This document shows positions 1 through 4,818 of a stretch of DNA of 6,234 nucleotides, piece after piece; the stretch's first letter is position 1, and the number at the start of each line of letters is the position of its first letter. Origin of the DNA: Kiritimatiellia bacterium. GTDB taxonomy: Bacteria; Verrucomicrobiota; Kiritimatiellia; RFP12; DVOR01. The position numbers and the translations under genes are program-made. The notes beneath the pieces were generated by a model, which was not told where the DNA came from, searched no databases, and worked only from the letters and a program-made list of their open reading frames with translations. The DNA is taken from the NCBI GenBank assembly GCA_900771325.1, contig CAAGNN010000061.1, forward strand, positions 1 through 6,234, written 5' to 3'.

Positions 1-914
1 AGCAGGAAGACGGCCGGCACGAAGATGATGCTATCGAAGGTGTCGAAGAAGCCGCCCATTGCCGGGAAGAGGGCCGAGGAATCCTTCACCCCGCACTGGC
101 GCTTGAAGAGCGACTCGAGCAGGTCGCCCAAAATCCCCACCGTGACCAGCAGGACCACCGTCCCCAGGAACCAAAGCACCTTTTCGGGCGTTTCGGTGAG
201 GCGGTAGAAGCTGCAGAGCAGGTTGCTCCCCGGGAAGGCGTGCGCCAGGCCAATCATCGCCCCGGCCGAGAGGAGCGAGAAGGCGTAGCCGCCGGCGGTG
301 CCCTCCCAACTCTTGCCCGGCGAGAGGCGCGGGCACATCTTGTGCTTGCCGAAGGCCGAGCCGATAAAGTAGCCGCCCGTGTCGCTCATCTTCGTGACCA
401 GCACCAGCACCAGGGCCACGAAGATGCCGCTTATCGTATTCGTCGAGGGGCAGCAGGCGCAATCCTCGGGGAAGACCGAGAGCCCAGAGACGATGACGAG
501 AAAGAGCGAGAGCGAAGCGGGAATGTACACCGCCGAGAAGAGCGAGAGCGCGAGCGTCTCCAGTGGCTTCTCAATCTTTGCGCTCAGCAGGTGCCAGAAG
601 GTCAGCCCAAAGAAGAGCACAATTGGGAGCAGGCAGAGCCCGAGGCCGTAGACCTTGTGCGGCATCCCGTAGGCCGGCGTGGGCAGGAACCAGGCGCCGT
701 ACATCCCCGCGAACCAGAGTGCTGAGGCCACGGCCAGCGTCTTGAAGGGCAGCGTGTAGCCACGGTGCTTGAGCATTGCGCACAGCTCGTAGAGGCAGAC
801 GATGGCCCCGGCCGCGAGCACCCCCGCTAGCGCCCACACCGGCAGCAGGAAGATCGCCGCCAGCCACACCGCCGCCACGCTCAGGCCGCACACCACTCGC
901 TTCTTCGATGCCAT
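1..914 (-). CDS. cdsA: Phosphatidate cytidylyltransferase (CDP-diglyceride synthase), C-terminus cut by window edge
   Basis: CdsA makes CDP-diacylglycerol from phosphatidic acid and CTP in the inner membrane, the branch point to all major phospholipids. Seen: 304 codons are present and run off the left edge; the family is usually 260-310 residues, so probably only a short tail is missing. The N-terminal two thirds is a series of hydrophobic segments (about residues 6-47, 58-77, 88-111, 118-148, 161-176). The conserved cytoplasmic part reads KMSDTGGYFIGSAFGKHK (175-192) and SPGKSWEGTAGG (198-209). The family signature follows at 263-295, with GDLLESLFKR, then KD at 277-278, GG at 287-288 and D291/D294. 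Odd: the signature His before GG is Met286 and the Arg after Asp291 is Thr292. A loop at 152-155 is Cys-rich (CACC). The ATG at 914 has a good Shine-Dalgarno, GAGGAG, 8 nt away (plus-strand 923-928). It lies 26 nt after the AsmA-like gene, so the two are likely co-transcribed. Confidence 0.93.
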   Translation of the reverse strand, partial: MASKKRVVCGLSVAAVWLAAIFLLPVWALAGVLAAGAIVCLYELCAMLKHRGYTLPFKTLAVASALWFAGMYGAWFLPTPAYGMPHKVYGLGLCLLPIVLFFGLTFWHLLSAKIEKPLETLALSLFSAVYIPASLSLFLVIVSGLSVFPEDCACCPSTNTISGIFVALVLVLVTKMSDTGGYFIGSAFGKHKMCPRLSPGKSWEGTAGGYAFSLLSAGAMIGLAHAFPGSNLLCSFYRLTETPEKVLWFLGTVVLLVTVGILGDLLESLFKRQCGVKDSSALFPAMGGFFDTFDSIIFVPAVFL

Positions 915-940
915 AACGCGCTCTCCTCGTCCTGCCGCGC

Positions 941-1858
941 TTAACGCTTCTTGAAGATGTTCTTAAGGTCCTGGCCGAGATCCTTGACATTCTGCTTGGC
1001 TTCCTGCAGATTTGCCTTCACCTCTTCGCGCGTCTCCTCGGCGGTCTGCTTGGCCTCTTCGGGCGACTCGGAGGTCGTCAGCGCGTCCAATCCGCTGCTA
1101 ATCGAGTCAACCGCATTGGTGCTGAGGTTGGCCGCCCCCTCGCCCAGCGTGCTCAAGCCGCTGCCAACACCATCGAGCAGCCCGCCCACGCCCGTGCCGA
1201 GCGTCTCGATGCTCTTCTGCACCGGCGCGATAATCGCCACCAGGCGCTCCATAAAGGTGTGGTTGTCGATATCCGTCAGCGTCAGCGCCGGCAACGGAAC
1301 CGGTACCGTCACATACTTGCGAATCGAGACACTATTGTCCTCAAAGTGCACATAAGCCAGGCGAATCTGCTTGGGCTCGCCAGCCGGCTCAGGCTCGGCA
1401 ACCTCAGCCGTCTCAGTCATACGCTTGGGCAACTGCGCAAGCAACGCCTCCACATTCGTCGTCTCCAAATCATAGGCATAGAGCGCGCGCAACCCCGTCA
1501 GCTGCAACGTGTCGATAACCAACTCCTTAGACAAAAGCGTCCGCATCCCAACATCCGCCTCGACCATTCCAATCTCCACCAACGGTGTCTTGCCATACAC
1601 CTCCGGATTCGCCTCCGTAAAGCGCGTCGGATTCTCCACCTTCACCCCCTCCAGGCGCACATACCCACCCAAGGGCAAAATCACGCACCGCTCAATCGAC
1701 AGCGGCACCCCAATCGCCTTCGCCACCGGCGGCGCCACGTGCTTGACCAGCGGACCCAACCCGCCCGCCGCCACAAAAATCAGCAACACCGCCAAAACAA
1801 TCAGCACGGTCAACACCACCGCGCGAATCACCTTCCAAAGGCCTTTCAACAACTTCAT
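941..1858 (-). CDS. AsmA-like single-pass envelope protein of unknown function
   Basis: I do not recognise a named gene. Seen: 305 residues with one N-terminal membrane anchor (about residues 9-32, after the basic start MKLLKGLWKVIR), then a domain that looks beta-rich. The stretch 36-80 (from GPLVKHVAPP through LGGYVRLEGVKVENPTRF) resembles the start of AsmA/TamB/DUF748 proteins, which sit in the inner membrane, project into the periplasm and are linked to lipid transport or outer-membrane homeostasis. Residues 148-163 are a Pro/Glu/Ala linker. Residues 205-262 are Gly/Ser/Leu-rich with amphipathic spacing, and 263-305 is a charged, probably helical tail (EEAKQTAEETREEVKANLQ) ending in KKR. 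Start: ATG at 1858 with AGGAGG only 4 nt upstream. It is far shorter than full AsmA (about 600) or TamB (over 1000). Being first in an operon with cdsA supports a lipid or envelope role, which is inference. Confidence 0.8.
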   Translation of the reverse strand: MKLLKGLWKVIRAVVLTVLIVLAVLLIFVAAGGLGPLVKHVAPPVAKAIGVPLSIERCVILPLGGYVRLEGVKVENPTRFTEANPEVYGKTPLVEIGMVEADVGMRTLLSKELVIDTLQLTGLRALYAYDLETTNVEALLAQLPKRMTETAEVAEPEPAGEPKQIRLAYVHFEDNSVSIRKYVTVPVPLPALTLTDIDNHTFMERLVAIIAPVQKSIETLGTGVGGLLDGVGSGLSTLGEGAANLSTNAVDSISSGLDALTTSESPEEAKQTAEETREEVKANLQEAKQNVKDLGQDLKNIFKKR

Positions 1859-1890
1859 ACATCCTCCTCTCAGTTCAAGGGAATGCCCTT

Positions 1891-1920
1891 ATCATACCAC
1901 ACTTCCTCCCCGCGTGCACG
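1891..1920 (-). promoter_or_regulatory. Candidate promoter of the AsmA-like gene and cdsA
   Basis: On the minus strand the -10 is TATGAT (plus-strand 1891-1896), preceded by TGG, giving an extended -10 (GTGTGGTATGAT). A weak -35 candidate, GTGCAC (plus 1914-1919), lies 17 nt further up. Transcription would start near 1884, about 26 nt before the ATG at 1858. The short leader holds a small inverted repeat, AAGGG-AATG-CCCTT (1877-1890), overlapping the predicted start point, and the Shine-Dalgarno of the first gene (1863-1868). Confidence 0.5.
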
Positions 1921-1951
1921 AAAAAAGGCTCGCAACTGTCGGCGGTCAGTA

Positions 1952-2040
1952 GTTAGCGGTTAGCGCGCGTATCGCGACGGAGGGAGTGGGAGAGCTCACT
2001 TCGCTCGCCGCGGATAGCCGTTAGCGGTTAGCTATTAGCG
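1952..2040. repeat. Heptamer repeat GTTAGCG, two short arrays
   Basis: Two arrays of the same 7-bp unit. GTTAGCG occurs twice at 1952-1965, and three units (GTTAGCG, GTTAGCT, ATTAGCG) run at 2020-2040. Between them (1966-2019) lies unique GC-rich sequence with no gene that I can support. Similar heptamer arrays (STRR repeats) are known from cyanobacteria; whether these are related is not known. Confidence 0.75.
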
Positions 2041-2045
2041 CGGAT

Positions 2046-2126
2046 CCGCCCCAGGTCCACCCCCGACCCGCCCCAGGTCCACCCCCGACCCGCCCCAGGT
2101 TGCCCTCGCATCCGCCCCGGGTTGCT
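2046..2126. repeat. 22-bp tandem repeat, cluster A (about 3.7 units)
   Basis: Units start at 2046, 2068, 2090 and 2112, exactly 22 bp apart. Units 1 and 2 are identical over all 22 bases (beginning CCGCCCCAGGTCCAC). Unit 3 keeps CCGCCCCAGGT and then diverges; unit 4 begins CCGCCCCGGGTTG and runs into T-rich DNA. The strand shown is strongly C-rich. A second cluster with the same period and core lies at 2287-2352. Confidence 0.85.
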
Positions 2127-2130
2127 TTTT

Positions 2131-2154
2131 CGATAGACGATAGGCGATAGACGA
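2131..2154. repeat. Heptamer repeat CGATAGA, three units
   Basis: CGATAGA, CGATAGG and CGATAGA stand in tandem at 2131-2151, followed by a partial CGA. It has the same 7-bp period as the GTTAGCG and CCGTTCA arrays nearby but an unrelated sequence. Confidence 0.75.
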
Positions 2155-2222
2155 GAAAGCTGTCGCCGGAGGTGTAAAGCCCGGCCAATGGACTGCCAGC
2201 CCCTCCGTCGCGGCACGCGCAA

Positions 2223-2250
2223 CCGTTCACCGTTCACTGTTCACCGTTCA
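2223..2250. repeat. Heptamer repeat CCGTTCA, four units
   Basis: Four tandem 7-bp units, CCGTTCA, CCGTTCA, CTGTTCA and CCGTTCA, run without gaps. The array is followed directly by the GC hairpin at 2252-2268, so the two may form one composite repeat element. Confidence 0.8.
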
Positions 2251-2251
2251 C

Positions 2252-2268
2252 GGGGCGCGCAGCGCCCC
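2252..2268. repeat. Perfect GC hairpin next to the heptamer array
   Basis: GGGGCGC (2252-2258), loop GCA, GCGCCCC (2262-2268): seven G-C pairs. Downstream there is only an interrupted T-rich stretch (CCTTTTACATTTTTA, 2271-2285). It could therefore stop plus-strand transcripts weakly, but no plus-strand gene precedes it, so I list it as an inverted repeat rather than a terminator. Confidence 0.6.
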
Positions 2269-2286
2269 TGCCTTTTACATTTTTAT

Positions 2287-2352
2287 CCGCCCCGGGTTGA
2301 CCCTGAGGTAGGCCCGGGTTGACCCTCGACCCGGGCCGGGTTCGTTTTGGCC
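2287..2352. repeat. 22-bp tandem repeat, cluster B (three units)
   Basis: Units start at 2287, 2309 and 2331, again exactly 22 bp apart. The shared core is CCCGGGTTGACCCT in units 1 and 2 and GCCGGGTT in unit 3. The core holds a small inverted repeat, GGGT-TGA-CCC. Unit 1 starts CCGCCCCGGGTTG, the same as the last unit of cluster A, so the two clusters belong to one family. Confidence 0.8.
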
Positions 2353-2368
2353 CCGGGGCGGGGGAGAC

Positions 2369-2389
2369 AATTAAGAGGCCCTCTTAATT
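2369..2389. repeat. 21-bp perfect palindrome, possible operator
   Basis: AATTAAGAGG, one central C, then CCTCTTAATT: ten-base arms without a mismatch. As DNA it fits a binding site for a dimeric regulator; as RNA it could form an 8-bp A/U-rich stem with a GGCCC loop. It lies about 180 bp upstream of the small-RNA promoter and about 480 bp from the AsmA-like promoter, so its target is unclear. The stretch 2390-2540 holds no gene that I can support, only a possible decayed continuation of the 22-bp period. Confidence 0.6.
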
Positions 2390-2543
2390 CTAATAAGTGG
2401 TGCTGTTAATAGTTTCACCCGCCCTGGCTTCAATTTACCCCCGCGCCGACCTCATTTCGACCTAGGGCCTACCTCAAAAAGGGTATCTGCGAGAGAGATC
2501 GGCGGCTCGGGTTGGGAGGCAGATCTTGCACGTAGATTTATGC

Positions 2544-2572
2544 GGCAAAGCCGCGCGGTGTTGTGCTATACT
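2544..2572 (+). promoter_or_regulatory. Extended -10 promoter of the structured RNA
   Basis: The -10 is TATACT (2567-2572), preceded by TGC, which makes an extended -10 (TGTGCTATACT). The position 17 nt upstream (2544-2549, GGCAAA) is a poor -35, as is common for extended -10 promoters. It lies in a small inverted repeat, GCGGC-AAA-GCCGC (2542-2554). Transcription would begin near 2579. Confidence 0.55.
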
Positions 2573-2578
2573 AGGTGC

Positions 2579-2769
2579 CACTGCAGGCGAGCTGCAGGAG
2601 ATTCTTGCACTTTGTGCTAACTAGTTGCTTCAAGGAAACCTGAGAACTTTCTGGCAATAAGCGACACGTTAGACGAGGTGTGCCGTATTGGCACACCTTC
2701 CTTTGCGTGTTTATTGCCGGGCTTTCTCAGGGCCTCCTTGAAGCACGCAAGAGGAAGGCGTGCTTTTTT
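2579..2769 (+). ncRNA. Candidate structured small RNA, 6S RNA-like rod (or leader of the GtrA gene)
   Basis: About 190 nt lie between a promoter-like -10 and an intrinsic terminator. Seen by hand pairing: TGCTTCAAGG 2626-2635 with CCTTGAAGCA 2736-2745; CCTGAGAA 2639-2646 with TTCTCAGG 2724-2731; GGCAATAA 2653-2660 with TTATTGCC 2711-2718; ACACG 2664-2668 with CGTGT 2706-2710; AGGTGTGCC 2676-2684 with GGCACACCT 2690-2698, closed by loop GTATT. This makes one unbranched rod of about 120 nt, with about 40 pairs broken by internal loops. The 5' part has a CTGCAG-GCGAG-CTGCAG hairpin (2581-2597) and CTTGC (2604-2608) that can pair with GCAAG (2747-2751). Size, rod shape and terminator fit 6S RNA, which binds sigma-70 RNA polymerase. 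I recognise no decisive 6S sequence motif and the large open bubble is asymmetric, so the identity is tentative. The alternative is a cis-acting leader of the GtrA gene. Confidence 0.55.
2741..2769 (+). terminator. Intrinsic terminator of the structured RNA
   Basis: AAGCACGC (2741-2748), loop AAGAGGAAG, GCGTGCTT (2758-2765), with a run of six T at 2764-2769: six G-C/A-T core pairs extendable to eight. Its 5' arm shares 2741-2745 with the closing stem of the RNA rod, so both stems cannot be complete together. The loop carries GAGGAAGG, the only Shine-Dalgarno candidate for the ATG at 2770. Confidence 0.7.
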
Positions 2770-3219
2770 ATGGCACTTGGGACATTATGGAGAGAGAGCA
2801 TCCAGCAGGGGCGGCAGTCGCACTTGTGGCATGTGGGGCTGTATCTCTTTTTCGGCGTGTGCACCACGCTGGTTAATTTGCTTATCTTCTTAGCGCTCTT
2901 TCGCGGGGCGGGGTTGTCTGGGTGGCTCGCGAACACATTGGCGTGGTTCCCCTCGGTGGTGTTTGCGTGGGGGACAAATCGGCGGTGGGTCTTTCGGGCG
3001 CGGCGGGGGCTGTCGGTGGTGGCGTTGGGGGGTGAGCTGCTCTCTTTTACGGTCTCGCGTCTGGCAACGGGGGCGCTGGATGTCTTGTTGGTCTATTTGG
3101 CGATTGACTTGGCGCGGCTACCGGAGTTGCCGGCGAAGGTGGCGATTGGCGTGGTTGTGGTGGCGCTGAACTATGGCGTTAGTCGGTGGTTGGTCTTTGG
3201 CGAAGGGAGGCGGGCGTGA
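2770..3219 (+). CDS. GtrA-family membrane protein (probable lipid-linked sugar flippase)
   Basis: GtrA (PF04138) proteins are small four-helix membrane proteins thought to flip undecaprenyl-phosphate-linked sugars across the inner membrane. Seen from ATG 2770: 149 residues with hydrophobic segments at about 22-44, 51-68, 87-112 and 123-138. Family features are the motif NRRWVF (70-75) after helix 2 and VALNYGVSRWLVF (131-143) at the end. Length fits the family (120-150). The frame opens 30 codons earlier at 2680, but that extension lies inside the structured RNA and does not resemble GtrA. ATG 2770 follows the T-run directly, with GAGGAAGG (2751-2758) 11 nt away. TTG 2824 or GTG 2833 are other possible starts, closer to the domain. 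It overlaps the next gene by 4 nt (GTGA) and so is coupled to it. No separate promoter is visible; transcription may be read-through from the RNA gene. Confidence 0.85.
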   Translation: MALGTLWRESIQQGRQSHLWHVGLYLFFGVCTTLVNLLIFLALFRGAGLSGWLANTLAWFPSVVFAWGTNRRWVFRARRGLSVVALGGELLSFTVSRLATGALDVLLVYLAIDLARLPELPAKVAIGVVVVALNYGVSRWLVFGEGRRA

Positions 3220-4130
3220 AGCTTTCGTTGGTGGTTCCGTGTTTCAATGAGGCCCGTGCCATTCCGCTCTTTCGTGAGGCGGTGCGCGCGCTCGAGTTGC
3301 CGTATGACTTGGAGTTTGTCTTCGTCAATGATGGCTCGACGGACGGGAGCCTGACGGTCTTGCGGCAGCTGGCCGAGGCCGATCCGGCCGTGCACTATCT
3401 CTCCTTCTCGCGCAACTTTGGGAAGGAGGCGGCGCTGTTGGCCGGGTTGCGCCGGGCGAGCGGCGAGTGGATTGTCACGCTTGATGTGGATCTGCAGCAC
3501 CCGGTGACGTTGCTGCCGGAGATGGCGGAGCTCTTGGTCCGTGGCGAGGCAGACTGCGTGGCCGCGCGGCGGACAACACGCGCCGGCGAGCCGCCCATCC
3601 GGAGTGCCTTTGCGCGGCTCTTCTATGTGCTCCTCAACCGTCTTTCCGAGGTGCGGATGCGTGGTGGCGAGACCGATTACCGGATGATGACGCGCCAGGT
3701 GCGCGATGCCGTACTCGCCCTGCCGGAGGTCAATCGATTTACCAAGGGCATCTATGCGTGGGTCGGCTTTCGGACGCGCTGGCTGGAGTTCGAGAATGTC
3801 GACCGCGCGGTGGGCGAGAGCAAATGGTCCTTCTGGGGCCTTGTGCGCTACAGCATTCAGGGGCTCTCGGCCTTTTCCGCGGCGCCGTTGCAGTTGGCCT
3901 CGGTCCTGGGTGTGGTGTGCTGCCTGGTAGCTCTGGTCTATCTATTCTATATCCTCGGCAAGACGTTGCTGGTGGGTGAGGCCGTCGGCGGTTGGCCAAC
4001 GCTCGCGTGCCTGATTCTCTTCCTGGGCGGTCTGCAACTCTTCGTTATCGGTATCCTCGGCACCTACCTGGCTAAGGTCTACCTTGAAATCAAGCATCGT
4101 CCAGTCTATATCGTTCAGGAGGAGCGCTGA
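3216..4130 (+). CDS. GtrB-like family 2 glycosyltransferase (polyprenyl-phosphate sugar synthase)
   Basis: This enzyme likely moves a sugar from a nucleotide donor to undecaprenyl phosphate on the cytoplasmic face, as do GtrB, ArnC and dolichol-phosphate mannose synthase. Seen: 304 residues. The GT-A domain fills about 1-225 with LSLVVPCFNE (3-12), VNDGSTDGS (37-45), the RNFGKEAALLAG segment (66-77), the metal-binding LDVDLQHP (89-96), and the GtrB-type stretch RFTKGIYAWVGFR (174-186) followed by GESKWSFW (200-207). Two membrane helices follow (about 225-250 and 261-287), then a short basic tail. Start: GTG 3216 is chosen because GGGAGG lies 5 nt upstream and the protein then begins MKLSLVVPCFNE, as in the family. 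The ATG at 3186 would add ten residues read from inside the GtrA gene. The start overlaps the GtrA stop (GTGA). The sugar cannot be read from sequence. Confidence 0.93.
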   Translation: MKLSLVVPCFNEARAIPLFREAVRALELPYDLEFVFVNDGSTDGSLTVLRQLAEADPAVHYLSFSRNFGKEAALLAGLRRASGEWIVTLDVDLQHPVTLLPEMAELLVRGEADCVAARRTTRAGEPPIRSAFARLFYVLLNRLSEVRMRGGETDYRMMTRQVRDAVLALPEVNRFTKGIYAWVGFRTRWLEFENVDRAVGESKWSFWGLVRYSIQGLSAFSAAPLQLASVLGVVCCLVALVYLFYILGKTLLVGEAVGGWPTLACLILFLGGLQLFVIGILGTYLAKVYLEIKHRPVYIVQEER

Positions 4131-4173
4131 GGGGCGTGCTTCCAAAGAATAGAATCTTAAAGGAGAATCAGAA

Positions 4174-4818
4174 ATGCGACTGTCTTCCACTGTTAAATCT
4201 GCTGCGCCGTGGCTCTTCTTCGCGCTCTTCCTCGGCGTTGTCTGGGCGTTGAATGCGAGCTATTGGTTCAGTTCGGACGATTGTTATTATGGGTGCGTGC
4301 AACGGCCCGGGGTGGTTTTCGAGGGGGCTCGAGCGCATATCGGCAATTGGTCAAACCTGTGGCGTGAGATGTTGGCCGATTGGCACCGACCGGTTGTCCA
4401 CTTCTTTGCGCGCCTCTTTGCCGGTATCTTGGGGAAGGGAGCCTTTAACATCGCTAACACGGGAATGATGGGAGCGTTGCTGTTGCTCCTGCATCGGCTG
4501 GCGTTCGGGCGGTGGCGGTTGGAGGCACGGCAGACGCCTTGGATGATCCTGCTGGTCTTTTGCATTCTCTGCAAGGGGGAGAGTTATCTGTGGTGTGCAG
4601 GAAGCGTCAATTATCTGTGGGCGGGCACGACGACGCTGGGGTTCTACTTGATGTGGGAGCGCTTGAGTGCGGGCGCGGTCCGAGGGTGGCAGCTTGGGGT
4701 AATGGTCCTCGCGGCGATTTTTGCGGGTGGGTGCAGGAGGCCTTCTCGGTGCCTATGTGCTTTGGATTGGGGCTTTATGCACTCTGCCATCTGCGCACGC
4801 TCACGCTTCGCAAGGTGA
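4174..4818 (+). CDS. N-terminal fragment of the DUF6056/GT-C-like protein
   Basis: The frame from ATG 4174 stays true for 186 codons, to about 4731, then reads 28 out-of-frame residues (CRRPSRCLCALDWG and on) before a stop at 4816-4818. The true part has a first membrane helix (about 11-28), an outer loop with YWFSSDDCYYG (30-40) and DWHRPVVHFFARLF (69-82), and further helices at about 95-110, 122-134, 143-160 and 171-186. The segment ESYLWCAGSVNYLWAGTTT (136-154) looks like the conserved Asn-Tyr-Leu-Trp region of DUF6056 proteins. If the break is real this truncated product has about five helices and no C-terminal domain, so it is unlikely to work alone. Confidence 0.65.
   Translation: MRLSSTVKSAAPWLFFALFLGVVWALNASYWFSSDDCYYGCVQRPGVVFEGARAHIGNWSNLWREMLADWHRPVVHFFARLFAGILGKGAFNIANTGMMGALLLLLHRLAFGRWRLEARQTPWMILLVFCILCKGESYLWCAGSVNYLWAGTTTLGFYLMWERLSAGAVRGWQLGVMVLAAIFAGGCRRPSRCLCALDWGFMHSAICARSRFAR

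Noticed and set aside
240..725. Plus-strand open frames within cdsA
   Set aside because: The minus strand carries unmistakable CdsA motifs across the same bases; the plus frames are charged low-complexity shadows.
1259..1963. Plus-strand open frame of 234 codons rich in His, Arg and Gln
   Set aside because: It is a shadow of the AsmA-like gene; the minus frame has a membrane anchor, a ribosome site and normal composition.
2021..2237. Two overlapping minus-strand open frames of 69 codons rich in Gly, Arg and Trp
   Set aside because: They are made by reading the 22-bp and heptamer repeats; 22 is not a multiple of three, no ribosome site is present, and the composition is repeat-driven.
2046..2484. 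CRISPR array
   Set aside because: Repeats are contiguous 22-mers without unique spacers, and no cas genes are present.
2680..2769. Upstream start of the GtrA frame at 2680, giving 179 residues
   Set aside because: The extra 30 residues fall within the structured RNA and terminator, are absent from the GtrA family and have no Shine-Dalgarno.
2581..2769. SRP RNA, tmRNA or tRNA
   Set aside because: No SRP GGAAGG/GCAGCC apical motif in the right place, no tRNA-like domain with CCA or TTCRA arm, and the long unbranched rod does not fit these.
3186..3215. ATG 3186 as start of the GtrB-like gene
   Set aside because: GTG 3216 has GGGAGG at a 5-nt distance and gives the typical MKLSLVVPCFNE start; the earlier ATG lies deep inside the GtrA gene.
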